The notes under the pieces are model-generated. The model was not told where the DNA came from. It saw only the letters and a list, made by a program, of their open reading frames with translations, and did not search any database. Position numbers and translations under genes: made by a program. Shown here piece by piece: positions 55,648-62,732 of a stretch of DNA of 64,000 nucleotides (position 1 is its first letter; every line of letters starts with the position of its first letter). The DNA comes from Stigmatella aurantiaca (lineage in GTDB: Bacteria; Myxococcota; Myxococcia; Myxococcales; Myxococcaceae). Location of the stretch: assembly GCF_900109545.1 (NCBI RefSeq), contig NZ_FOAP01000002.1:248001-312000 (forward strand). The letters run 5' to 3'.

Positions 55648-56856
55648 GTGCAGGCGCTGCTTGTCGTCCTCGCCATCGCGGCGCTGTCCCTGCTGGCTTC
55701 GAGCCGGACGTTTCTGGACGCCGCACGTCTGCCGGGGCTGGCCCAGTTGGCCGCCAGCGGACTGCTCTTTCTGCTGTTCGGCGCCCTGGTGGGCCCCGGC
55801 CAGGCTGGGATTCTCACCAGCCCGAACCTGGAATCCCTGCGGCCCGTGCTGGCGCTGGGGCTGGGCACGGTGGGCGTCATCCTGGGCCTGAACCTGGATC
55901 CGCGGCTGTTGCGGCTCCTGCCGCGCGGGGTGTTCACGGCGGCCCTGGCGCACGCGGGGGTGGCCTTCCTGTTCGTGTCGGTGCCGCTGGCGGCGGTGCT
56001 GCTGCTCACCACCGGCCTGCCCCTGGCCACGGCCGTGGGCGGCGCGGCGCTCCTGGGCGCGGCGGCCAGCCTCTCCTCGGGCCATTTCGCGGTGCTGGGC
56101 TACCGCAGCGGGCGCATGGAGCGCGCGCGCGGGCTGGCGGTGGCGCTGCTCACCATCCTGGACGATGGCGTGGGGCTGATGGTGCTGGCGCTGGCGCTGG
56201 TGCTGGGCGCCTCGGCCAACCCCGCCGAGGGGCTGGGGCTGGTGAGCCTGGCCCTGTTGCTGGGGATGATGTGCGGGGCGCTGATTGCCTTCCTCACGTA
56301 TGGGCTGAAGGATCCCGCGGAGCTGATGGCCGTCACCCTGGGCGGCGTGGCGCTCGTGGGGGGCGCGGCGGCCTACCTGCGCGTGTCCGCGCTGCTCGCG
56401 GGCGTGGCGTGTGGGGCGACGCTGGCGCTGGTGGGCGGCCGGGCCGTGGAGCAGGTGGCGCGCTCCCTGGGGCGCTTCGAGCGGCCCGCGTACCTGGTGC
56501 TGGTGTTCCTGGTGGGCTGCCACCTGCAGGGCCGGGACGTGGATGCGTGGATGCTGCTGCCCGGGTATGTGACGCTGCGCTTCGTGGGGAAGATTCTCGG
56601 GGGGGCGCTCGCGCGGCGCTACGCGGCGAACGTGCTGGAGCTGCCCCCGCGCCTGGGCTACGCGCTCATCTCCCAGGGAGGCCTGGCGCTGTGCCTGGTG
56701 GCGGAGTACCTGCTGCTGGTGCCGGGCACGCTCTCCCAGCAAGTCTTCGACATCGTCGCCGTGGGGGCGGTCATCAACGAGGTGCTGGCCAGCCGGGCCT
56801 TCCGCCGGGTGCTGGAGCCGCCCGTGAAGCCGAAGGCCCCGGAGGGCGCGGCATGA
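55648..56856 (+). CDS. CPA2-family cation/proton antiporter (first of two)
   Basis: 402-aa membrane protein with about eleven to twelve hydrophobic helices, of the Na+/H+ exchanger CPA2 type. Examples are VLALGLGTVGVILGLNLDPR, the GGAALLGAAASLSSGHFAVL helix and LLTILDDGVGLMVLALALVL, which carries an Asp pair expected at the ion site; SRTFLDAARLPGLAQL leads the first. No cytoplasmic RCK/TrkA domain. Start GTG 55648. Its stop overlaps the second antiporter ATG by 4 nt. Confidence 0.83.
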   Translation: MQALLVVLAIAALSLLASSRTFLDAARLPGLAQLAASGLLFLLFGALVGPGQAGILTSPNLESLRPVLALGLGTVGVILGLNLDPRLLRLLPRGVFTAALAHAGVAFLFVSVPLAAVLLLTTGLPLATAVGGAALLGAAASLSSGHFAVLGYRSGRMERARGLAVALLTILDDGVGLMVLALALVLGASANPAEGLGLVSLALLLGMMCGALIAFLTYGLKDPAELMAVTLGGVALVGGAAAYLRVSALLAGVACGATLALVGGRAVEQVARSLGRFERPAYLVLVFLVGCHLQGRDVDAWMLLPGYVTLRFVGKILGGALARRYAANVLELPPRLGYALISQGGLALCLVAEYLLLVPGTLSQQVFDIVAVGAVINEVLASRAFRRVLEPPVKPKAPEGAA

Positions 56857-58151
56857 TCGGCGCCATCATCCGGCTGGTGCTGCTGGTGGTGTTGCTCGCG
56901 GGCATCTCCCGGGCCCAATTGTGGCGCGTGGACTCGGGCACGCCGGTGCTGCTGGCGGCCGGGGCGCTGCTGCTGTGCGGGCTGTTCGCGGGCAAGGTGG
57001 CCAAGGGGGTGGGGCTGCCGCGGTTGACGGGCTACCTGCTGGTGGGGGTGGCCGTGGGCCCGTATGCCATGGGCTTCATCCCGGGCGAGGGCGTGAAGGG
57101 GCTGGAGCTGGTGAAGGGGCTGGGGGTGAGCCTCATTGCCCTGGTGGCCGGCACGGAGCTGCACCTGGGGCTCATCCGCCGGGTGGGCGCCAAGGTGGCG
57201 GTGCTGTGCGTCACCGTGTGTGGAATCACCTTCGGGGTGTGCTTCGCGGCCATCTTCGCCCTGAAGCCACTCTTGCCCTTCCTGGCGCCCATGACGGTGC
57301 CCCAGGCGCTGGCCGTCAGCGCGCTGGTGTCCACGGTGGTGGTGTCCTTCTCGCCCACGGTGACGATCGCCATCGTGCAGGAGACCGCCGCGCGGGGCTC
57401 CTTCACCGAGTTCCTCATGGCGCTGGTCATCATCGGGGACCTGTTCGTGATGGTGGCCTTCGCGCTGGCCGCGGGCGTCACCCGCGCCAGCTTCGGCGGC
57501 GGCTTCGACATCGGGGGGCTGCTCAGCGGGGTGGGGTGGGAGCTGTTCGGCTCGGTGGCGGTGGGAGCCGTGCTGGCGCTGGGGATGCTCGTGTACATGC
57601 GGCGGGTGAACCGGGAGCTGCCCCTGTTCCTGGTGGGCATCTGCTTCGCGGCGGCCGAGGGAGGGGCGCAGCTGCACCTCTCCCCCCTGCTGGTGGCGCT
57701 GGCGGCCGGGGCGCTCATCGCCAACCTGGACGAGCGCCAGAGCCGCAACATCCACCACGCCATCCAGTTCGCGGGCCTGCCGGTGTTCGCGCTCTTCTTC
57801 GCGGCGGCCGGGGCGGGGCTGAAGCTGGACACGCTGGTGACGGTGGGGCCCGCGGCGCTGCTGCTGGTGGTGCTGCGCGCGGTGGCCATCCTCCTGGCGT
57901 GCCGCCGCTTCGCCCCCATGGAGGACCCCCGGCTGCGGCGCTACCTGTGGATGGGGCTCATCTCCCAGGCGGGCGTCACCTTCGGACTGGCGGCGCTGGT
58001 CTCCCGCACCTTCCCGGATTTTGGCCCCCAGGTGGAGGTGCTCATCGTGGCGATGATTACCACGCACGAGCTGGTGGGCCCGGTGCTCACCCGGCGCGCC
58101 CTGGAGCGCAGCGGCGAGACACGGGGAGACGAGCGCCCCAGGACAGCGTAA
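56853..58151 (+). CDS. CPA2-family cation/proton antiporter (second of two)
   Basis: 432-aa membrane protein, KefB-like core. Motifs are GKVAKGVGLPRLTGYLLVGV, VSLIALVAGTELHLGLI, SALVSTVVVSFSPTVTIAIV and MALVIIGDLFVMVAFALAAG with a helix Asp, then LPVFALFFAAAGAGLKLDTL typical of CPA2. No C-terminal nucleotide-binding domain; the tail ends in charged residues. ATGA overlap with the first antiporter. The two proteins are diverged, so they may form a heterodimer or carry different ions (inference); usual CPA2 antiporters are homodimers. Confidence 0.86.
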   Translation: MIGAIIRLVLLVVLLAGISRAQLWRVDSGTPVLLAAGALLLCGLFAGKVAKGVGLPRLTGYLLVGVAVGPYAMGFIPGEGVKGLELVKGLGVSLIALVAGTELHLGLIRRVGAKVAVLCVTVCGITFGVCFAAIFALKPLLPFLAPMTVPQALAVSALVSTVVVSFSPTVTIAIVQETAARGSFTEFLMALVIIGDLFVMVAFALAAGVTRASFGGGFDIGGLLSGVGWELFGSVAVGAVLALGMLVYMRRVNRELPLFLVGICFAAAEGGAQLHLSPLLVALAAGALIANLDERQSRNIHHAIQFAGLPVFALFFAAAGAGLKLDTLVTVGPAALLLVVLRAVAILLACRRFAPMEDPRLRRYLWMGLISQAGVTFGLAALVSRTFPDFGPQVEVLIVAMITTHELVGPVLTRRALERSGETRGDERPRTA

Positions 58152-58184
58152 GGAGGTAATCTCCGGGAGCCCAGGAGGCATGTG

Positions 58185-58709
58185 ATGGCGGCACCCATTC
58201 TTGAGGTCGATCTGGACAATCCCCAGCCGCGCCACGTGGCGCGGGCCGTGGAGGTGCTGTCCCGCGGGGGGCTCGTGGCCTACCCCACGGACACCTACTA
58301 CGGCCTGGGGTGTGACTTGCTGTCGAAGAAGGCCATCGAGCGGCTGTACCAGCTCAAGGCACGGGACAAGAAGAAGCCGCTGTCCTTCCTGTGCCCGGAC
58401 CTGTCGGACGTGGCCAAGTACGCGCACGTGAGCAACTTCGCCTACCGCACCATGAAGGGGCTGACGCCGGGGCCCTTCACCTTCATCCTCGAGGCCACGC
58501 GCATCGTGCCGGACATGATGATGACGCGGCAGAAGCAGGTGGGCATCCGCGTGCCGGACGCCCCGCTGGCGCGCGCGCTGGCCGCGGGCCTGGGCCATCC
58601 GCTCGTCACCACCTCCGCGAGCGACGGGGAGGACGAGCCGCTCATCGACGCGCGGGGCATCAAGGAGCAGCTGGGGCATGGGTTGGATCTCATCCTCGAT
58701 GGGGGGTGA
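58185..58709 (+). CDS. Sua5/YciO/YrdC-family threonylcarbamoyl-AMP synthase-like, interrupted by frameshift
   Basis: 174 aa in the frame as read. It has the YrdC fold: VEVLSRGGLVAYPTDTYYGLGCD, KKPLSFLCPDLSDVAKYAHV, LTPGPFTFILEAT and VGIRVPDAPLARALAAGLGH, most like the YciO branch; YrdC/Sua5 enzymes make threonylcarbamoyl-AMP for tRNA t6A. The frame stops in LILDGG at TGA 58707. The next frame encodes the missing family C-terminus (58710-58795). One G added to the G6 run at 58701-58706 would restore a 203-aa protein of normal length. So this is a sequencing error, a real mutation, or slippage-controlled expression. AGGAGG precedes ATG 58185 by 6 nt. Confidence 0.85.
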   Translation: MAAPILEVDLDNPQPRHVARAVEVLSRGGLVAYPTDTYYGLGCDLLSKKAIERLYQLKARDKKKPLSFLCPDLSDVAKYAHVSNFAYRTMKGLTPGPFTFILEATRIVPDMMMTRQKQVGIRVPDAPLARALAAGLGHPLVTTSASDGEDEPLIDARGIKEQLGHGLDLILDGG

Positions 58710-58795
58710 CGCTGATGGAGGCCTCCACGGTGGTGTCGCTCATCGGCGACTCGATCGAGATCCTCCGCCAGGGCAAGGGGCGGCTGGACACCTAG
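58710..58795 (+). pseudogene. Out-of-frame C-terminal tail of the YrdC/YciO gene
   Basis: In the +2 frame relative to the upstream gene this encodes VTLMEASTVVSLIGDSIEIL RQGKGRLDT and a TAG at 58793-58795. The STVV-L-GD-EILRQG pattern is the standard end of YciO/Sua5 proteins (STVVDL ... ILRxG), so it belongs to the same gene. It would join the 58185 reading frame with a seventh G at 58701-58706. Confidence 0.8.
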
Positions 58796-58808
58796 GGAAG
58801 GGGAGTTT

Positions 58809-59801
58809 GTGGGGACCGAGCACTCGCACGAGGTGGCACAGGACGCTCCGGGGCGGGTCCCCGGACCCCTGGCCTTGCTGTGGCTGCTCCTGTGGCGGCC
58901 GGTGGACCTGCACTACCGGCTGCACGGCGCGGGCATCCGCACGCCGGGCGGCCGCATCGGCCAGCTCTGGCGCCAGCAGGGGGAGGGCAACCGCGCCGCG
59001 GGGCTGTACGTGCGGCGGATGTTGTTGCTGCTGCTGGGCGTGTCGCCGGTGCTCACCTTCGCGCTGGGCCTGGGCCTGCATGCGCTGGGGATTCCGCTAG
59101 CGGCGGGCTGGGGCATGACGGCGGTGCTGTGCTCGGCGATGGGCCTGTTCCTGGCGCTCACCACGGGGCTGGCGGCCGGGATGCTCATGGGAATGCTGGC
59201 GAGCCTCGCCATGCTGGTGGGCCTGCACGTGGTGGTGGCGGAGTCCTTCGGGCCCCGGATGGGCGGCCTGGCCGGGGCCATCATGGGCGGCTGCCTGGGG
59301 CTGGTGGGCGGGATGTGCGCGGGGAGCATCGGCGGGCTCGCGCGGGGCCAGGGGCTGTCCGTCAACCGGGTGCAGGTGGGCGCCATCGTGCTGAGCCTCG
59401 TGCCGATGCTCGTGTGGGGCTCGGGCGGGGCGTGGCACGTGGGCGGGGCCGTGGCAGCGAGCTCGCTGGTCATGTACCTGGGGGCCGCGTTCCGCCTGTT
59501 CGTCTATCCCGTGGAGGTGCTGCTCCAGACGGTGGCCTTCGCGGTGGAGCGGTGGACGGGGCGGCCCACGCTGCGCTGGTCCCCGGTGCTCCACCACAAC
59601 CTGGGCTACCTGCGTTACCCCTTCCTGCGGGCGCATCTGGCGCTGGCGGCGCGCACCCGGCCCAAGGAGGTGCTGGACGTGGCCAACGCCTGCCTCAAGT
59701 CTCCGGGCAACTCCATGCTGGGGTGGCCCTGGGTGCTGGCGGCCCTGGCGCAGGCGGAGGCGGCCACGGAGGCGAGGAAGCGCGCGGAGGGCGAGCGGTG
59801 A
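58809..59801 (+). CDS. Polytopic membrane protein of unknown function
   Basis: 330-aa protein with about six to seven hydrophobic helices between residues ~68 and ~245, including Gly/Met-rich stretches (GLAAGMLMGMLASLAMLVGL, GPRMGGLAGAIMGGCLGLVG), flanked by a hydrophilic N-terminus and a ~85-residue cytoplasmic-looking C-terminus. I do not recognise the family. GTG 58809 is preceded by AAGGGGAG. Its TGA overlaps the xer GTG by 4 nt, so it is expressed with the recombinase; a functional link is unproven. Confidence 0.72.
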   Translation: MGTEHSHEVAQDAPGRVPGPLALLWLLLWRPVDLHYRLHGAGIRTPGGRIGQLWRQQGEGNRAAGLYVRRMLLLLLGVSPVLTFALGLGLHALGIPLAAGWGMTAVLCSAMGLFLALTTGLAAGMLMGMLASLAMLVGLHVVVAESFGPRMGGLAGAIMGGCLGLVGGMCAGSIGGLARGQGLSVNRVQVGAIVLSLVPMLVWGSGGAWHVGGAVAASSLVMYLGAAFRLFVYPVEVLLQTVAFAVERWTGRPTLRWSPVLHHNLGYLRYPFLRAHLALAARTRPKEVLDVANACLKSPGNSMLGWPWVLAALAQAEAATEARKRAEGER

Positions 59802-60742
59802 GTGGAGGGCTGGAAGGGTACCTGGACGCGTTCATCGCCTTCATCCGCGCGGAGCGGGGGCTGTCCGGCAAGACGGTGGACGCCTACGCGGCGGACCTCA
59901 CGGCCTACTTCGAGGATCTGCGCGCGCGAGGGGTGCTGGACGCGGCGCGGGCGAAGCAGGAGGACGTGACGGCGCACCTGATGCAGTTGGGGGCGAAGGG
60001 CCTGTCCAAGCGAAGCCAGGCGCGGCACCTGGCGGCCGTGCGCGGCTTTCACCGCTTCCTCATCGCCGAGAAGCACGCGGAGAAGGACCCCACCGAGGAC
60101 CTGGACACCCCGCGCGCGGCGCGAAAGCTGCCGAGCTTCCTCACGCTGGAGGAGGTGGAGCAACTGCTAGCCGCCCCGGACGAGCGTCACCCCACGGGCA
60201 TGCGGGACAAGGCGATGCTGGAGCTGCTGTACGCCACGGGCCTGCGCGTGAGCGAGCTGTGCTCGCTCGGCATCAACGACGTGCAGTTGGGCGCGGGCTA
60301 CCTGATAGCGAAAGGGAAGGGGAGCAAGGAGCGCATCGTCCCGGTGGGCAGCATCGCGTCGGAGAAGGTGCAGGCCTACTTAGGCGGGCCCCGTCAGCAC
60401 CTGCTGGGCAAGCGCCAGTCGCGCTCGCTCTTCATCACGCCCCGGGGCGGGGCCTTCACACGACAAGGCTTCTGGAAGCTGCTGAAGCGCTATGCGCTCA
60501 AGGCGGGTATCCGCAAGCCCATCTCCCCGCACAAGCTGCGCCACTCCTTCGCCACCCATTTGGTGGAGCGGGGGGCGGACCTGCGCGCCGTCCAGGCCAT
60601 GTTGGGCCACGCGGACCTGGCCACTACGCAGATCTACACCCACGTCAACAGCGCCCGGCTGCGCGCCGTCTACGACGAGCACCACCCCCGCAGCGAGACC
60701 GCCGCCCCCCCACGCCCCAAGCGGCGCAAGCCTGGGGCGTAG
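59798..60742 (+). CDS. Tyrosine recombinase XerC/XerD
   Basis: 314-aa site-specific recombinase. A SAM-like N-terminal core-binding domain (residues ~5-95) precedes the catalytic domain. The full active site is present: Arg150 (GLRVSEL), Lys in KGKGSKERIVP, His245 and Arg248 (HKLRHSFATHL), His271 (LGHADL) and nucleophile Tyr280 (TTQIYTHV). It resolves chromosome dimers at dif in most bacteria; which of XerC or XerD it is cannot be assigned. GTG 59798 overlaps the upstream stop. The C-terminal 20-odd codons are duplicated in diverged form at 61476-61552. Confidence 0.95.
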   Translation: MSGGLEGYLDAFIAFIRAERGLSGKTVDAYAADLTAYFEDLRARGVLDAARAKQEDVTAHLMQLGAKGLSKRSQARHLAAVRGFHRFLIAEKHAEKDPTEDLDTPRAARKLPSFLTLEEVEQLLAAPDERHPTGMRDKAMLELLYATGLRVSELCSLGINDVQLGAGYLIAKGKGSKERIVPVGSIASEKVQAYLGGPRQHLLGKRQSRSLFITPRGGAFTRQGFWKLLKRYALKAGIRKPISPHKLRHSFATHLVERGADLRAVQAMLGHADLATTQIYTHVNSARLRAVYDEHHPRSETAAPPRPKRRKPGA

Positions 60743-60797
60743 ATGCACGTGTAAGACCGAGCAAGGGGTTGGCTGAGCCATCTATTGAAACACGTTC

Positions 60798-61262
60798 TTA
60801 ATAAACGGCTCCCACCGTTACGCCTGAGTAGCTACAGTTGGCCTGGAGACCAATCCACCATGTCCCTGGAGACGGGTTGCTGATAGAGATAAATTCAGCG
60901 TTTGTCCCGGCAGTGGCAGAGCTTCCATGGTAGGAACCACCCGACGGCCTGAAGCCCCATGCAAGAAAAAGATCCGCACCATATGAGGCGCCCACCGTGC
61001 CATACTGGGAATACACTAAGAGTGCAGGAGTATTTTCTGGCACAGAGATCGGAAAGTATTGCCACGATCCACATGTAGATGAAGACCGGTTTACCCATTC
61101 GTAGGCGCCCTGGGTTTGAACTCCTCCGCTCTTGACTACTTGCGCAGGGGTTTCAAGCACCACCTCCTGGGGAATGTCCTGAGCCTCAGACTGCTGCACC
61201 TCGTCAGCAGGTCCGCAAGCCCAAGCCCCAATCGACAAAAGACAAAACACAAACTTCTTCAT
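60798..61262 (-). CDS. Lipoprotein with solitary PPC-type domain
   Basis: 154-aa predicted lipoprotein (signal to AWAC, an imperfect lipobox). A linker (~25-55) leads to a beta-sandwich that looks like a bacterial pre-peptidase C-terminal domain: GADLFLAWGFRPSGGSYHGS, NAEFISISNPSPGTWWIGLQ and YSGVTVGAVY match the PPC pattern of DLY-x-GxxP, GxxE and GtwyI-YSGV. PPC domains normally sit at the end of secreted proteases; here it stands alone. Codon use and G+C are clearly lower than in the xer gene, suggesting transfer. GGAGGG lies 6 nt before ATG 61262. Confidence 0.8.
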   Translation of the reverse strand: MKKFVFCLLSIGAWACGPADEVQQSEAQDIPQEVVLETPAQVVKSGGVQTQGAYEWVNRSSSTCGSWQYFPISVPENTPALLVYSQYGTVGASYGADLFLAWGFRPSGGSYHGSSATAGTNAEFISISNPSPGTWWIGLQANCSYSGVTVGAVY

Positions 61263-61270
61263 TGGTCCCT

Positions 61271-61291
61271 CCAACGTTGGTTGGCACTATA
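61271..61291 (-). promoter_or_regulatory. -10 element and palindrome upstream of the PPC lipoprotein
   Basis: On the minus strand TATAGT (61286-61291) is one mismatch from TATAAT, with a predicted start near 61279 and a 17-nt leader; no good -35 is visible. CCAACGTTGG (61271-61280) is a perfect palindrome overlapping that start and may be an operator. Confidence 0.35.
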
Positions 61292-61438
61292 TTGCCAGAG
61301 CTTCCACTCAGAGACAGTTAGTGTTCACTTATCGTGACCGATTCTCGGTGCCATGTAAAGCTTTGGCGTCCCTAGGTATGAAGCTGAAACGGACCTTTGC
61401 TGCAAAAAAAGACGATCTCCTCTCTAAGACACGTGCGG

Positions 61439-61463
61439 CTGTCCGCTACTTCACGGCGGACAG
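61439..61463. repeat. Inverted repeat beside the xer remnant
   Basis: CTGTCCGC (61439-61446) and GCGGACAG (61456-61463) form an 8-bp dyad with a 9-nt spacer, 13 bp before the duplicated xer 3' end. It lacks a T-run on either side. It could be a recombinase site, a regulatory dyad, or a relic of an insertion boundary. The remaining parts of 61263-61475 hold no gene and are A+T-rich for this genome. Confidence 0.35.
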
Positions 61464-61475
61464 TACTGCTGGTGG

Positions 61476-61552
61476 CCGTCTCATATAAGTACCACCCGCG
61501 CAGCGAGACTGCCGTTCCTCCATACCCCCAGCGGCGCAAGGGAATTCAGTAA
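61476..61552 (+). pseudogene. Diverged duplicate of the xer 3' end
   Basis: The sequence at 61491-61540 aligns without gaps to 60681-60730, the end of the xer gene, with 8 mismatches in 50 bp; weaker codon-level similarity extends back to 61476. In frame it encodes YHPRSETAVPPYPQRRKGIQ then TAA, against HHPRSETAAPPRPKRRKPGA then TAG. Changes are often at third positions or conservative, as for a once-coding paralogue. The final bases overlap the stop of the convergent Cys-rich gene. Probably a remnant of a displaced or related xer copy, 810 bp from its match. Confidence 0.75.
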
Positions 61553-62460
61553 GCCATTGTTTCATCCCAATAGATAGGTTGGCATGAGAATGGCCGGTCC
61601 TCCCCGCGGCGGCTACAATGATATCCCTCACCGCATACTTGAGGACCCTGCGGCTCACAAGCCGTCAGGCAATGCCAGCCATCACATACCTTTCTGGCGC
61701 CGCAGGGAGGCAGATTTTCGCCGCACGGCTCGACACATTCCATCCACACCTTGTCTGGATACGGCGGAGCATAATTCACGTCGCACTTGCGGCCATCGGT
61801 ACAGGGGGTCTGGAGGCAGTGAGGGCCATACACCTGTGCGCACACAGAAACGCCTTCGTCGAAACGAATGCACTGCTGGCCCGCAGGACAGCCTCGTGCC
61901 TCACACGTGGGTAAGCACAGCGGTCGAGGAATGGTGTCCGCACAGAAGAAGCCCTCGGAGCACCCTCGGGTATCTCCCAAGCGGCAGGGCCGTGCGCACC
62001 ATCCCTCCGTACGGCCACCGCACACCAAGCCAGGGGCGCAGGCGTTCGCTTTGTCCCGGGGGAGCGGAACACACCCCTCTCCCTCTTGGCGTGGGCCCAG
62101 GGGGACACACACGCGCACCAAAGGCCCATCTCCCCAAGTAGCAACGCCCTGGCAACTCTGGCCTTCTGGACACTGGTCATCCCCCCAGCACTGGCTGTCT
62201 GAGCAGGTTGATCGTGCGTACCGGACATCGAACAAGCAGCCCAGTGGCGGCTCACAGGCTTTGCCGGGCCCGCACGCGCGGCCGTATGTAACCAGGCGCA
62301 GGCGCTGCTCGGCGGTGAGCATGGGACTGACTCGTTCCCCGGGGGGAGCACTCACCGGCACATCCAGCTTCAACAGCCCCCCGAGCAGCAGCACGAGCGG
62401 GAGTGGTAACAGCACACCCGCGCAGGCAACCACGGCTTTGCGCCAGTTCAACCGCTGCAC
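61546..62460 (-). CDS. Membrane-anchored Cys-rich (Dickkopf-like repeat) protein
   Basis: 304-aa protein with one N-terminal hydrophobic helix (residues ~8-30), then a region with about thirty cysteines arranged in repeated CxxGxxC-type knots: CGPGKACEPPLGCLFD, WGDDQCPEGQSCQ, ACAPGLVCGG, GCSEGFFCADTI, GCPAGQQCIRFDEG and CGEGYHCSRRGED. These resemble the Dickkopf N-terminal Cys-rich modules common in myxobacterial exported proteins. Probably surface or periplasmic and disulfide-bonded. Function unknown. GTG 62460 follows directly on the TGA of the upstream lipoprotein gene, so the two are one operon. Confidence 0.75.
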   Translation of the reverse strand: MQRLNWRKAVVACAGVLLPLPLVLLLGGLLKLDVPVSAPPGERVSPMLTAEQRLRLVTYGRACGPGKACEPPLGCLFDVRYARSTCSDSQCWGDDQCPEGQSCQGVATWGDGPLVRVCVPLGPRQEGEGCVPLPRDKANACAPGLVCGGRTEGWCARPCRLGDTRGCSEGFFCADTIPRPLCLPTCEARGCPAGQQCIRFDEGVSVCAQVYGPHCLQTPCTDGRKCDVNYAPPYPDKVWMECVEPCGENLPPCGARKVCDGWHCLTACEPQGPQVCGEGYHCSRRGEDRPFSCQPIYWDETMAY

Positions 62461-62676
62461 TCACGGACCTCCGCACGCGCGGCACTCGTCCGAATGCTCC
62501 TTGCCCGGCGAGCAAACTCTCCTGCGTTCCCAGTCCGCACAGCGCTTGAGGATGAGCTGTTCCTGCGTGTCTTTGCGAACCGCCTTGGAAACACGGCCCT
62601 CCTTCCCGAATTCAGAGGGGCAGCCGGTCGTTGCTACGACTGAAAGGACTACCACCGTGGCGCGGACTCCTAGCAT
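62461..62676 (-). CDS. Small lipoprotein upstream of the Cys-rich gene
   Basis: 71-aa predicted lipoprotein with lipobox ATTGC. The mature part is about 52 residues, charged, with a C-terminal pair of Cys motifs (LILKRCADWERRRVCSPG, ECRACGG). No family recognised. Start ATG 62676; the longer frame to 62712 lacks a signal-like start. Its TGA is directly followed by the GTG of the Cys-rich gene. The two may form a surface pair. Confidence 0.65.
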   Translation of the reverse strand: MLGVRATVVVLSVVATTGCPSEFGKEGRVSKAVRKDTQEQLILKRCADWERRRVCSPGKEHSDECRACGGP

Positions 62677-62732
62677 CGGCCCCCTCCCATCAAGAGCGGT
62701 GGATGCTATCAACGAAGCCCCTCCTGTTCACG

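Noticed and set aside
61446-61658. A 70-codon minus-strand open frame
   Set aside because: It crosses the xer remnant and the end of the Cys-rich gene in another frame; no start signal or similarity.
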